Assembly: GCA_030950285.1 (NCBI GenBank)
Contig: JAUZRR010000024.1
Span: 1-64,000, forward strand
Origin: Planctomycetota bacterium
Lineage (GTDB): Bacteria; Planctomycetota; Phycisphaerae; Phycisphaerales; UBA1924
Direction: 5' to 3'
Length of the DNA: 64,000 nt
Made by a program: the position numbers and the translations under genes. Shown in pieces: positions 1-10,147 of the stretch (the stretch's first letter is position 1; every line of letters starts with the position of its first letter). The notes beneath the pieces were generated by a model. The model was not told the origin of the DNA. It saw only the letters and a program-made list of their open reading frames with translations, and did no database searches.

Positions 1-180
1 CACCATCGCCATGACATCCGCCCTCACCCCCGGGGGCAGGTCAGCCCATGCCGCGACCACCGCTGCGAGGTCGGGGTCGGTGGGTGTCGGTGGGGGGGGC
101 GGTCGAGGGCTTTCCGAGCCGGAATCGCTCTCCGGCGCGCCGGATTCTGCGCCGCCCTCTTGCGGAATCGGCCCTCCCGA

Positions 181-217
181 GCTAGGATCGGCACAGGTTC
201 GAGTCCTGTTGCGCCCA
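181..217 (+). other. tRNA 3'-half-like fragment
   Basis: A perfect T-arm (5-bp stem ACAGG/CCTGT around loop TTCGAGT) is followed by a 7-nt acceptor strand TGCGCCC and discriminator A, ending at 217. The matching 5' acceptor (GGGCGCA or a wobble variant), D-arm and anticodon arm are not found in the preceding 100 bases, so this is not a complete tRNA gene. A short tRNA 3' end without a 5' half is what an integration site or a tRNA remnant leaves behind. No integrase is visible in the window. The antisense reading of this stretch gives the typical spurious peptide produced by tRNA ends. Confidence 0.4.
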
Positions 218-319
218 TTGTTTCCCCGGAGCCTCGCGTTGTTTGGCAGCGGGCCGTCTGCGGGCGACTTGGCCGTGGCGGCCGCTATCCTGACTCCATC
301 TCATGCAGCGGTGCACCCT

Positions 320-1609
320 GTGAAAGATCGAGCGGTGTCGTCAGAGCGCACCTGGTATCGCCTCGATAACGCGGCGAGGGTTTTCGCTGCACTCGCGTCG
401 CGGCGGACGACCACTGTTTTTCGTATCGCCGTTGTCTTGCGGAAATCCATAGACATGCGGGTCTTGCAGGAGGCGTTGGACAGCCTCATGCCCCGGTACC
501 CGTACTACGCAGTGCGGCTGCGGGCGGGGCTCTTCTGGCATTATCTGTCACCAGTACCCGGCGCGCCGAAGGTACGATTCGAGACGCGGTACCCGTGCCG
601 GCGGATGACCAGAGCCGAGGACGGCCCGTGGCAGTTTCGAGTGATCGTGTTCGACCGTCGCATCGCGCTGGAAATCTCGCACGTGATCACCGACGGGGCC
701 GGCGGCGTGGAGTTTCTCAACGCGCTCCTCAAAGAGTACCTGAATCGAATAGACGCGGACGAGTCGGCTTCGGAAGCCGAGTCGGCCTCGAAAGATGAAG
801 CCCCCCCCGCGGCGACGGTGCCGGATCCTGAGCAGGCAGAAGACGCATACCGACGGTTTTACGACCCCACGATCCCGCCACCCCGGCTCGGGCTCCGGGC
901 GATTCGACTCCGCGGGAAGTCGTTGCCGCCGGATGAGTGTCGCATGGTGCTGGGGATCGTGCCGGTTGCGCCGCTCCGTGAGTTGAGCCACAAGCACGGC
1001 GTGGCGCTCACCGAGTTGCTCGCGTCGATCATGCTTGCGGCGATCGCCGATGTTGTCGGCCCGAAGCGCGGCCCGATCGCGGTGATGACACCAGTCAACC
1101 TCCGCGGGCTCTTTCCGTCAAAGACCATGCGGAACTTCTTTCTGTCCGTGACCGCCAGTATTGATCCGAGGCTCGGGCCGTACACCTTTGAGGAGATCCT
1201 TCACGAGGTCCACCACTCGGTGCAGGGGCAGGTCACCGCCAAGAGCATCAGCCGGCAGATCCGGCGGAATGTGGGCGCAGAGCGGAACACGTTCATCCGG
1301 CATGTCCCGTTGTTCCTCAAGGTGCCGGTGAAGCGGATGCTCTATACCTGGCGTTGGGGCACCCGGTTCACAACCGTGCTGTCCAATCTCGGTCGTGCGT
1401 CACTCCCCGAAGAGATCGACAAACACATCGAGCGCTTCGAGGTGGCTTCCAACCCCAGCGCGGCCCACGGCATCGCGTGCGCACTGATCGGGCATCGAGA
1501 GCATTTGTATATTTCCTTTAGCAGTATCGTGGTTGGGACGGGCCTTGAGCGGGCGTTCTTTACACAGCTGCGCCGCATGGGCGTTCCTGTGCGCGTCGAG
1601 ACGAACTGA
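320..1609 (+). CDS. Condensation / alcohol-acetyltransferase-like protein
   Basis: The protein is about 430 residues and looks like the standalone acyltransferases of the chloramphenicol-acetyltransferase/condensation fold (AATase-like). The acyl-transfer motif HxxxDG is seen as HVITDGAGG near residue 118. A second conserved region, with a TPVNLR segment, lies around residue 260. It would transfer an acyl group from a thioester or acyl-CoA to an alcohol or amine; the substrate is unknown. The ORF track opens at base 11, but codons before about 310 overlap the tRNA-like fragment and read as low-complexity, so I start at the GTG at 320; GTG 311 is an alternative. It is followed after 27 bases by a zinc-ribbon membrane protein, and the two probably form one transcription unit. 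Confidence 0.7.
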   Translation: MKDRAVSSERTWYRLDNAARVFAALASRRTTTVFRIAVVLRKSIDMRVLQEALDSLMPRYPYYAVRLRAGLFWHYLSPVPGAPKVRFETRYPCRRMTRAEDGPWQFRVIVFDRRIALEISHVITDGAGGVEFLNALLKEYLNRIDADESASEAESASKDEAPPAATVPDPEQAEDAYRRFYDPTIPPPRLGLRAIRLRGKSLPPDECRMVLGIVPVAPLRELSHKHGVALTELLASIMLAAIADVVGPKRGPIAVMTPVNLRGLFPSKTMRNFFLSVTASIDPRLGPYTFEEILHEVHHSVQGQVTAKSISRQIRRNVGAERNTFIRHVPLFLKVPVKRMLYTWRWGTRFTTVLSNLGRASLPEEIDKHIERFEVASNPSAAHGIACALIGHREHLYISFSSIVVGTGLERAFFTQLRRMGVPVRVETN

Positions 1610-1636
1610 GACACGACTTTGATGGGGCCCTCGCTG

Positions 1637-2329
1637 ATGGCATACTGCTCACGTTGTGGTGTAGAAGTTGAGTCGAGAGTGGAAGCCTGCCCGCTGTGCG
1701 GCGCTCCGATCCAGCGGTTCGAGCCCGAGCCGACCGAGCCCGCCCGCTTTCCTGACCCCGTCCCCATGCCCAACCGGCATGTGCGGCATCTGGTGTGGTC
1801 GGTGTCCACCGCGGTGCTGCTCTCGGCGGGGCTGACCTTTCTCACGCTCGACCTTATCCTCAGCAGCGCGGTGACGTGGTCGCGGTATCCGCTGACCGGG
1901 GTCGGGGTGCTCTGGGTCTTTATCACGCTGGTCGTGCTCGTCGCCCGACGGCCGATCTTCGTAATCGCCGGGCAGGCCGTCGCGACCGCGGGGTTCCTGC
2001 TCGCGATTGATTTCTTCGATGGAAAGCTGAGTTGGTTCATGCCGCTGGCGCTGCCGATCGTGGCGATCGCGACGACCGGCTCGGTCCTGGTGTGGATTGT
2101 CACCCGGCTGAGCCGTCGCGCGCCCGCGATGATCGCGGCTTCGGTCCTGCTCGCTTGTGCGACCAGCGCCGTGGGGTTGGACCTCATCGTCTCGGCGCAT
2201 CACGGAGAGCCCGGGGTCAGTTGGTCGTTCATCGTGCTGGGGGCGGTTGTGCCACCGATGCTGTTTCTCCTCTACTTTCACTACCGCCTGCGAAAGAAGA
2301 TCGACCTTCGGCGGATCCTGCACACCTGA
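1637..2329 (+). CDS. Zinc-ribbon multi-pass membrane protein (DUF6320-like)
   Basis: The first 25 residues hold a zinc ribbon with two CxxC pairs (CSRC and CPLC). A short acidic/proline linker and about five to six hydrophobic membrane segments follow, and the protein ends in a basic tail. This architecture and its place directly behind a condensation/alcohol-acetyltransferase-like gene resemble the DUF6320 family as I remember it; the family assignment is from memory and unchecked. The role is unknown. Joint action with the upstream acyltransferase, for example in making or moving an acylated lipid, is inference. The ATG at 1637 is preferred because the zinc ribbon starts immediately after it; TTG 1619 and ATG 1622 lie upstream in frame. 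Confidence 0.6.
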   Translation: MAYCSRCGVEVESRVEACPLCGAPIQRFEPEPTEPARFPDPVPMPNRHVRHLVWSVSTAVLLSAGLTFLTLDLILSSAVTWSRYPLTGVGVLWVFITLVVLVARRPIFVIAGQAVATAGFLLAIDFFDGKLSWFMPLALPIVAIATTGSVLVWIVTRLSRRAPAMIAASVLLACATSAVGLDLIVSAHHGEPGVSWSFIVLGAVVPPMLFLLYFHYRLRKKIDLRRILHT

Positions 2330-2533
2330 ACCGCCGCCCGGGCGTCCGAGAGCCCATGGCTGTCAACTTCTGTCGGTCGTGCGGGTTTCACCGGCGGCCC
2401 GGGCGTCGCCCAGATTCACTTGTGCTCTCCCCTCGCATTGCGGGCGGTTGCTTGTCACATTCTCCGCAGCCCCGAGCCAACATCGGGAACCGCTGGCAAC
2501 AACCAGGCTGCACCAAGCCGGAAGGATGGACCC

Positions 2534-3157
2534 ATGGGCAACGCACGACTTCTTCGAGGATCAATGGCAGTGGGGGCGCTTGTGCTCGCGAGCGGGTTGG
2601 CTTCTGCGGGTGACCTGAAACCGGCCGAGGTTGGAAAGCAACTCGCGGGCGAATGGTCAGGCCAGATCCAGATGCGCTCGGCAGACGACAAACTCTCGGC
2701 GTCGCTCGCCAGCATGTCGGCGGTCCGCAATGCGAGAAACTCAACGCTCGAGCTCTACTACGAGGGCTTCGCGTTCGGCAAGGCGGTCGATGGCGCCATG
2801 ATCCTCTCGTTCGATCGAGACCTGCCGAGCCTTTCGATCCGGGATTCATCGTCGAGCACACTGTCGGCCTTCCGCCTGGACAGGCAGGCGATCGGTTCTG
2901 ACGACGACTCGCTGGTCATGTCAAGCCGTTCGAGGGGCAGCGACGTCCGGGCGGTCTTCAGCCGTGACCACCGCAACGCCTGGAACATCGAGCTTCAGGA
3001 GCAGGACAAAGACGGCCAATGGGTGCCGACGCTTGTGCTCCAGCTCGACCGCCTCGATCATGGGCAGCGGTCCGCAGCCGCCGAGCGGTTTGACCAGGCC
3101 CGGTCCCTGATGTCCCTCCGCCGTGACCACGCGATCGCGTCTGTGCCAACTGATTAG
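2534..3157 (+). CDS. Secreted protein of unknown function
   Basis: The protein is about 207 residues. The start ATG follows a GGAAGGATGG ribosome-binding region and opens a classic signal peptide (basic start, hydrophobic core, LASA cleavage region). The mature part begins with a segment rich in charged residues (VGKQLAGEWSGQIQM) and then alternates short hydrophobic and polar stretches, as in a beta-rich periplasmic domain. I do not recognise the family. The 204-base upstream gap holds no gene I can support, and the gene ends just before a strong intrinsic terminator. It is probably monocistronic. Confidence 0.6.
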   Translation: MGNARLLRGSMAVGALVLASGLASAGDLKPAEVGKQLAGEWSGQIQMRSADDKLSASLASMSAVRNARNSTLELYYEGFAFGKAVDGAMILSFDRDLPSLSIRDSSSSTLSAFRLDRQAIGSDDDSLVMSSRSRGSDVRAVFSRDHRNAWNIELQEQDKDGQWVPTLVLQLDRLDHGQRSAAAERFDQARSLMSLRRDHAIASVPTD

Positions 3158-3193
3158 CAGTTCCTGTTCCTCGGCTCTCCTTCGTGCAGAGCG

Positions 3194-3228
3194 CGGGCGC
3201 ATCCGCTGGGTGCGCCCGTGTTCGTTTT
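3194..3228 (+). terminator. Intrinsic terminator
   Basis: An 8-bp perfect GC-rich stem, CGGGCGCA/TGCGCCCG, with a 9-nt loop is followed by TGTTCGTTTTTG. It lies between the ends of the convergent secreted-protein gene and fumC. The T run is on the plus strand, so it serves the plus-strand gene best. Confidence 0.75.
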
Positions 3229-3244
3229 TGTCAGCGGCGGTCGC

Positions 3245-4735
<1,491 letters not shown>

Positions 4736-4985
4736 ATCGGAAACTCCTGGCAGATTCGGTTCTGATCCGGCCGAGTCGCCCGGGGGGTGGGCCGCCGGAA
4801 TAGGGTTGGTGGTGTGATCGTGGAATCCTCGTCGGTATGGTAGGATGCATCGCACAGAGCCCGGCGCGGTATACACCGTCGGAACCTCTTGATGTTCGGC
4901 CCGTCCAACCCTCGGGCCGACCAGACGTCTGCGACGGGATCGCACCGACACGCCCGCCCACCCGACAGCACCCCCAGGAGCACCC

Positions 4986-6389
4986 ATGCAACACCGCACT
5001 ATCAAGACACTCCCTCTCGTGGTCCTGGCCGGGGTGCTCGTCTCGGCGATGCTCACGACCAGCGCCTCGGCCCAGAGCCGTCGATCAAGGCAGAAACCGC
5101 CTCCGAGCCAGCAGACGCAGCCCATCCCCGCCAAAGCGGCACAGGCCGCACCAAAGCTCGAGCCCAGCCCGTTCATCGAGCGGGTTCGGCCCCAGCGCTG
5201 GACGCTCGACACGATGATCTTCATCGGCACCGCCGAGTGGACCAACAGCATCGACGGCCAGGCCGTTCCCGCCAACGACGTCTGGGAGTTCAACGCCGCG
5301 ACGCTGGTCTTTCCCGTGCTCGCCGAGTCGGCCTCGTCGATTCTCGAGGTCACCGATGTTGACGGCAAAGAGGTGCCCGCGGTCAGCGGCCGGGTCGAGT
5401 TCGACGACCGCTTCATCACCGACAAGGTCTCGATCGTCAAACAGGGGATCGGTGGCGGGCTGCTGCCTTGCGGGACGTGGCGCGCCCAGTGGCAGGTCGA
5501 GCCGCCCCCGCGTGGTGTGTTTTCCCCGCGTGAGATGGAGTTGCACGTCAAGACCTCACTGGTGAGTTACGAGATCAAGTTCGACGAGGCGGGCGCAAAG
5601 CAGCTCGACTGGCCGAAGGGCGAGTGGCCGGCCGAAGCGATGGCGACCTTCCAGCCGCAGATGCTGGTTGATTTTGATGCCTTCGGCCGCGGATACAACA
5701 TGGCGCCGGTCGTCAAGCTCCTCAAACAATGGACCGGCAACAAAGACCCCAAGTCCGTCAAGCCGGTCGTGCTCGCCAAATATCTCGCGGGACAGGTCGC
5801 CGAGTTCGTTCAACCCAACGGCGAGGGGCTCGCGTTCGACAAAACCGGGCAGCTCGAAGGGTTCAACCCGGTCGGCCCGATCCAGGCAATCCTCAAGGGG
5901 CAGGGGACTGAGATCGACCTGCCCATCCTGCTGGTCGCGATGTACAGGGCGGCCGGGCTGCCCGCGCGGATTGTCATCGGGTTCGACGAACAGGGGCAGA
6001 GCGAGAACGTCTACCTCAAACAGACCCGCACCGGTGGCGAGATCCGCGTCTGGGTCGAGTTCGCCCTCTATGACGAGGACAACGAAACCTTCGGCTGGGT
6101 GCCGGTGGACGTGACCGCGCTGCGGGAATCTTCGAGCAAAATGCCGCCCAACTTCCTGGATCGGCCGACCAACTTCTTCGGCAACCACGACGAACTCGAC
6201 ACGGTTGTCCCGATGGCGTTCCACTTCCATCCGCCGACGACGGTCCGGTCCTACGGCTCTCCGGCGCTCTGGGGATGGTTTGTGACGCCGACCCCCCCCG
6301 GCCGGGCGAACCAGCGGATCAGTTTCTCGCTCTCAAACTCGTCCAGGGGCGGGCCGAACGAGACGCACCTGCCCAGAGACAAGCGGTAG
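4986..6389 (+). CDS. Secreted transglutaminase-like protein, degenerate active site
   Basis: The protein is 467 residues. A signal peptide (hydrophobic core, ASAQ cleavage region) is followed by a proline/glutamine linker. The N-terminal half is beta-rich. Residues about 290-380 form a transglutaminase-core-like domain: GLPARIVIGF corresponds to the family's GIPARxVxGY strand, and WVPVDVT corresponds to the catalytic-Asp region. The position of the catalytic Cys (family GDCxD) reads GTEID, and the position of the catalytic His (family HAWVE) reads RVWVE, so two of three catalytic residues are missing. It is therefore probably a binding or structural domain in the periplasm. A CCAGGAG ribosome-binding site precedes the ATG. 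It ends 1 base from the convergent pseudopilin gene. Confidence 0.75.
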   Translation: MQHRTIKTLPLVVLAGVLVSAMLTTSASAQSRRSRQKPPPSQQTQPIPAKAAQAAPKLEPSPFIERVRPQRWTLDTMIFIGTAEWTNSIDGQAVPANDVWEFNAATLVFPVLAESASSILEVTDVDGKEVPAVSGRVEFDDRFITDKVSIVKQGIGGGLLPCGTWRAQWQVEPPPRGVFSPREMELHVKTSLVSYEIKFDEAGAKQLDWPKGEWPAEAMATFQPQMLVDFDAFGRGYNMAPVVKLLKQWTGNKDPKSVKPVVLAKYLAGQVAEFVQPNGEGLAFDKTGQLEGFNPVGPIQAILKGQGTEIDLPILLVAMYRAAGLPARIVIGFDEQGQSENVYLKQTRTGGEIRVWVEFALYDEDNETFGWVPVDVTALRESSSKMPPNFLDRPTNFFGNHDELDTVVPMAFHFHPPTTVRSYGSPALWGWFVTPTPPGRANQRISFSLSNSSRGGPNETHLPRDKR

Positions 6390-6390
6390 C

Positions 6391-7176
6391 TCAGAACCGG
6401 TCGAGCCACGTCGGTTGCGGCAGGAAGGTGTAGTCCTTGGTCGTCTGCACCTCGCCCTCGGGCACGTGCAGCCGCATCTGGACGTGCCCGTCGAGGAAGG
6501 ACAGGCTGGTCTGGGCGATGCCGTCGTCGTACCAGTAGCTCTCGCGATTGCCGCCGTCGTCGTGGTTGTAGATCGGGTGCTCACCCAGGACCCAGGTCTT
6601 GGTGGTGTCGAGCACCGGGGGCATGCGCCCACCGTTGGAGGGGATCAGCGTCGGGTAGTCGTCGCCGTAGGGGTTGCTGTCGAGAGCATGATCGTTGAGC
6701 GTGAAGCTCGACCCGATCACGTCGTAGAACGAATCGAACTGCTCGAAGCCGGGGAAGGGCACGTTGCGCGCACCCTTGTCCATGGGGGACTTGAAGGGTT
6801 CGAGTTCGATGTTTGTGTCGACGTCGTCTGGGGGGACATCGAAGGAGATGACATAGGCGTTGAGCGGCCGTCGTTCTGCACCGACCTTGTCGATTTCGAG
6901 AAAGGGCAGCAGCCCTTTCTTGCCGCCGAAGAGCGCGCCGACGACGGTGAGGTTGCCGTCAAACCCCGGGACCATGTACTGCGGCAGCATCTCGTCGTAG
7001 TCGCCGAGATACATCTGGATGCCCAGCCCGAGCTGTTGCAGCCTCGACCCGGCGACCGTCACGCGGGCCTGTTTCTTCGCGGCCCCCAACGCCGGGAGAA
7101 GGATCCCGATGAGCAGGGCGATGATCGCGATGACGACCAGGAGTTCGATCAGTGTAAACGCGGATTTCTTTCGCAT
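6391..7176 (-). CDS. Prepilin-type secreted protein of the planctomycete kind
   Basis: The protein is about 261 residues. The short basic leader MRKKSA precedes FTLIELLVVIAIIALLIGILLPAL, a type IV prepilin N-terminus with Glu at position 5 of the mature chain. The residue before the cleavage site is Ala instead of the usual Gly. The C-terminal globular domain ends with SLSFLDGHVQMR, resembling the DGHV motif seen in many planctomycete pseudopilin-like proteins. The upstream in-frame Met at 7230 would put 18 extra residues before the leader, so I start at 7176. It is the last gene of a minus-strand run (CYTH, asnB, chaN-like). It would need the prepilin peptidase and probably one of the secretion clusters in this window. 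Confidence 0.85.
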   Translation of the reverse strand: MRKKSAFTLIELLVVIAIIALLIGILLPALGAAKKQARVTVAGSRLQQLGLGIQMYLGDYDEMLPQYMVPGFDGNLTVVGALFGGKKGLLPFLEIDKVGAERRPLNAYVISFDVPPDDVDTNIELEPFKSPMDKGARNVPFPGFEQFDSFYDVIGSSFTLNDHALDSNPYGDDYPTLIPSNGGRMPPVLDTTKTWVLGEHPIYNHDDGGNRESYWYDDGIAQTSLSFLDGHVQMRLHVPEGEVQTTKDYTFLPQPTWLDRF

Positions 7177-7226
7177 GGAGGCATTGTACAGGATCGGTCG
7201 CGGAAGGGGGAGCGTGTATCCCTGTT

Positions 7227-8189
7227 TCAAGTGCCGTCCCCGTCGTCATCCCCGGCTTGCCCGACATAGAACACGTAATCTGCCCGCCCGAGGTCCTCGT
7301 CGTCGATCTCGGCCGAGGCGGTATCCACAACGCTGATAGTCCGGATGGTCAGGTCCGGGCGTGCCCGTTCGATAAACTCGACCGTTGCCCCTCCAAAGTC
7401 GGAGTGAAACCTCCCCACCACCAGCACGACCGGGCTTTCACCCCGCATCGTGGCGCTCACGACTGATTCGGCCATGGTCGAGTCCCAGAGCTGCTGGGAG
7501 TAGTATATTTTATTCACCATCTCGTCCGACATCGCTGCCCCATGCCCGCCGCCGCTCATGAGGCTGACGAAGTCGTCACGGTACTTGCCCTCAGAAAGCC
7601 GGACCGGCGGGTTGAACAGCCGGCGTTGTTCATCGCTCAGGGCGTGGAGCCGTTCGTAGCCTTCGGGTGTGGTCATCCGGACGTATCGACGCGGTGCGTT
7701 GGCCGCAATGACCGGGCGGCCTGCCTCCCGGGCGGCTTCGACCATCCGCTGATGGCCCGGCGGGTAGTTGCCCTCGCGCCGCCGAGCGGCCTCGCGGAAG
7801 GCCTCCTCGTCGGTCACGCCGGTGAGATAGTCGTCGAGAGCAAGCTGCTGATCGCGCTCGAAGAACTCCATCGCCAGCGCGCTATTGGGGTGGGTCGCCA
7901 GCACGTCGTCCCAGAGAGCCGCTGCGGCACTCAGCCCCAGCTCGTGACCGTGCGTCTCGCCGATCACGATCACGTCGGCGTCTGAGATCTCCGCGAGCAT
8001 GGCATTCCATGACGTAGCCCGCCCTTCACGGTCAAATATCTGAACGGTTGTGCGGGGTTTGAGCTGAGTGAGCGGGGTTTCCACAGATGAGGAGGAAGAT
8101 TCGGCTCCCCGTTCGGGTGCAGCGCAGCCCACCGCGAAGAAGAACATCCCCAGGATCAGCCCGGCACGGTAGATGAGTCGATTATGCAT
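7227..8189 (-). CDS. ChaN-like lipoprotein (haem-binding uptake, DUF399)
   Basis: The protein is 320 residues. It begins with a lipoprotein signal whose lipobox ends AVGC. The mature domain carries GETHGHELG and the following AMEFFERDQQ segment, which match the ChaN/DUF399 family of periplasmic lipoproteins linked to haem and iron uptake (Tiki/EreA-like fold). The substrate here is unproven. The ORF in the track extends to 8747, but that part is antisense to asnB; the lipoprotein signal fixes the start at 8189. It follows asnB after 31 bases and precedes a pseudopilin by 50, so cotranscription is likely. Confidence 0.8.
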   Translation of the reverse strand: MHNRLIYRAGLILGMFFFAVGCAAPERGAESSSSSVETPLTQLKPRTTVQIFDREGRATSWNAMLAEISDADVIVIGETHGHELGLSAAAALWDDVLATHPNSALAMEFFERDQQLALDDYLTGVTDEEAFREAARRREGNYPPGHQRMVEAAREAGRPVIAANAPRRYVRMTTPEGYERLHALSDEQRRLFNPPVRLSEGKYRDDFVSLMSGGGHGAAMSDEMVNKIYYSQQLWDSTMAESVVSATMRGESPVVLVVGRFHSDFGGATVEFIERARPDLTIRTISVVDTASAEIDDEDLGRADYVFYVGQAGDDDGDGT

Positions 8190-8220
8190 GACGCAAGTAT
8201 GTCGCCTCGACCACACCGCG

Positions 8221-10101
8221 TCAAGCCGTGGGCTGTGCAGTCTGTGCGTGCCTGGTCGTCCCGCACAAGAAGCTGCGTTCCGGCCACCACCGCTCGGCCC
8301 ACAACGCGAGGTTCGCCAGCGGCCACGCGAGTTGCCACCGCGCGTTCGGGGCGGCTGCCACCGTTGCCAGCACCTCGGGACGCACCATCGACCGCAGAAA
8401 CGCTGATTCCCCGAGCAGCCCGCAACTCCCCCCGAGCCACCGCTGAAACGGCAGCGGGAAGCTCGCCTTGGGCCGCTGGGTGACCGACGCGGGGAGATCG
8501 GGAGCGAACGCCTCACGCAGCGCGATCTTGGTGCGGGCCGGCGCGACAAACCGATCGCCCATCGGAAGCGACTCGGCGAGGGCTGCCACCGCGATATCCG
8601 CAAAGGGCGTACGACCCTCCACCGATTCGAGCATCGTGGCGCTGTCGAGCCTTTGCAGGAGGCCGACAAGATTGGTCCGCCTCTGAAACCGCAGGTGGTC
8701 AGCGAGCGGGTCCTCACCGAGCCCCACAGCCGCGAACTCGGCGGCATACCACCCAGTCAGCCATTCGTCCGCGTGCACCGCGTCCCATGCTTCGGGCGTC
8801 AGCACCGCCGGCTTGGCTTCGACCGGGCACCACGAAGACATCGCGAGTTGAAACCGCCCGGGATCGGTGTTGCCCGCAGCAATGTGGGCAACGGCGGGGG
8901 CGAGCACCTGGTGGTACCCGCCGAACAGTTCGTCGGCCCCCTCTCCAGAGAGCGTCACGACACACCCGTCGGCGCGGAGCCGACGGGCGACCTCGTTGAT
9001 CGCCACCTCGTTGGGCGTCGAGAGCGGCACGCCCTGCCTCGCGACCATGTTGCGCCAGCGCTGCGCGAACAGCGTCTCGTCCACCAGCGCCTCGGTGTGG
9101 TGGGTGCCGAGTCCCGTGGCAATCTCGCTGGCGAACCGGAAGTCCTCGCTCTGGGGGACGCCGTCGATCGCGGCTTCGCCCTTTGCCCCGGCGCAGTAGG
9201 TGCGGAGGGTGAAGTGGTGGGGGGGGCGTTCGCTTGAGACCTGGGTGATAATCGCGCTGTCGAGCCCGCCGCTGAGCAGGCAGCAGGCCGGGACGTCCGA
9301 CCGCAGGTGCGCATGGACCGAGCTTCGAACCACCTCGCGCACGAGCCCGAACCGCTCGACTTGCCCGGTCGGCAGCGGCGTTGCGCCGATCGTGAGATCG
9401 AACGGCTGGGTGTGCAGGCGGTCGTTCCCGATCTCCACCTCCAGCACCCGACCCGGCGGCAACGCGCGCAGGCCTGCGAACATCGTCCGCTCGCCGAGCA
9501 CCGAGCGGATCGTTGTCAGGTAGGTGCTCACGCCGATCATGTCGGGCTCGGGTGTGACAGCCGGGTGCTCGAGGATCGGGCCGGGCTCGCTGGCAAAGAC
9601 GATGGTGTCTGCCCCGGCCGAGCGGCCCTGCCACCAGTAGAGGGGTTTGATCCCGAGCGGGTCCCGCGCCAGCAGCACCCTGCCTTCGAGGCGGTCGAGG
9701 AGGGTGAGGGCGAACATGCCTCGGAGGTTGTCGAGCCCTTGCCGCCCGCGGGTCGCGAGCCACCAGAGCAGCGTTTCGGTGTCGCACCCGGTAGAGAGTT
9801 GGACGCCTTCGCGTTGCAACCGGCTGCGGAGTTCGGGCTCGTTGTAGAGTTCGCCGTTGTAGATGAGGACAAACCGGCCGTCGGGCGTCGCCATCGGCTG
9901 GGTGCCGGCGGGGGTGGGGTCGATGACCGCAAGCCGACGGTGGCCGAGGACGACCTCGGCACCGGGCGCGCGGGCCACGCCGCCGCGCCAGAGCCCGGCA
10001 CCGTCCGGCCCCCGGTGAGTCAGCATGTCGCGCAACCGACAGCACTCGCGGTCAGAAACCGGGACAGGCGTTGTCGAGACGATGCCAAACAGGCCGCACA
10101 T
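8221..10101 (-). CDS. asnB: Asparagine synthetase, glutamine-hydrolysing
   Basis: This 626-residue protein makes asparagine from aspartate, ATP and glutamine. The Met is followed directly by the catalytic nucleophile Cys2 (MCGLFGIV), which fixes the start. The class II glutaminase domain includes RLAVID and YNGELYN. The synthetase domain carries the pyrophosphatase P-loop LLSGGLDS and a second motif GEGADELFGGY. Length and domain order are normal for AsnB. Some AsnB-like proteins act in peptide or cell-surface amidation, but nothing around it suggests that. It lies 46 bases behind the CYTH gene. Confidence 0.93.
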   Translation of the reverse strand: MCGLFGIVSTTPVPVSDRECCRLRDMLTHRGPDGAGLWRGGVARAPGAEVVLGHRRLAVIDPTPAGTQPMATPDGRFVLIYNGELYNEPELRSRLQREGVQLSTGCDTETLLWWLATRGRQGLDNLRGMFALTLLDRLEGRVLLARDPLGIKPLYWWQGRSAGADTIVFASEPGPILEHPAVTPEPDMIGVSTYLTTIRSVLGERTMFAGLRALPPGRVLEVEIGNDRLHTQPFDLTIGATPLPTGQVERFGLVREVVRSSVHAHLRSDVPACCLLSGGLDSAIITQVSSERPPHHFTLRTYCAGAKGEAAIDGVPQSEDFRFASEIATGLGTHHTEALVDETLFAQRWRNMVARQGVPLSTPNEVAINEVARRLRADGCVVTLSGEGADELFGGYHQVLAPAVAHIAAGNTDPGRFQLAMSSWCPVEAKPAVLTPEAWDAVHADEWLTGWYAAEFAAVGLGEDPLADHLRFQRRTNLVGLLQRLDSATMLESVEGRTPFADIAVAALAESLPMGDRFVAPARTKIALREAFAPDLPASVTQRPKASFPLPFQRWLGGSCGLLGESAFLRSMVRPEVLATVAAAPNARWQLAWPLANLALWAERWWPERSFLCGTTRHAQTAQPTA

Positions 10102-10147
10102 GGAGGGTGTATCGGCACCAACGCCGCTCGGCGAACAGCCCGCGGGC

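Noticed and set aside
140-217. A complete tRNA gene at the window start
   Set aside because: No 5' acceptor complementary to TGCGCCC, no D-arm and no anticodon arm could be found for normal or long-variable-arm tRNA lengths.
320-1609. Part of a nonribosomal peptide synthetase cluster
   Set aside because: Only a standalone condensation-fold protein is present; no adenylation, carrier or thioesterase domains are nearby.
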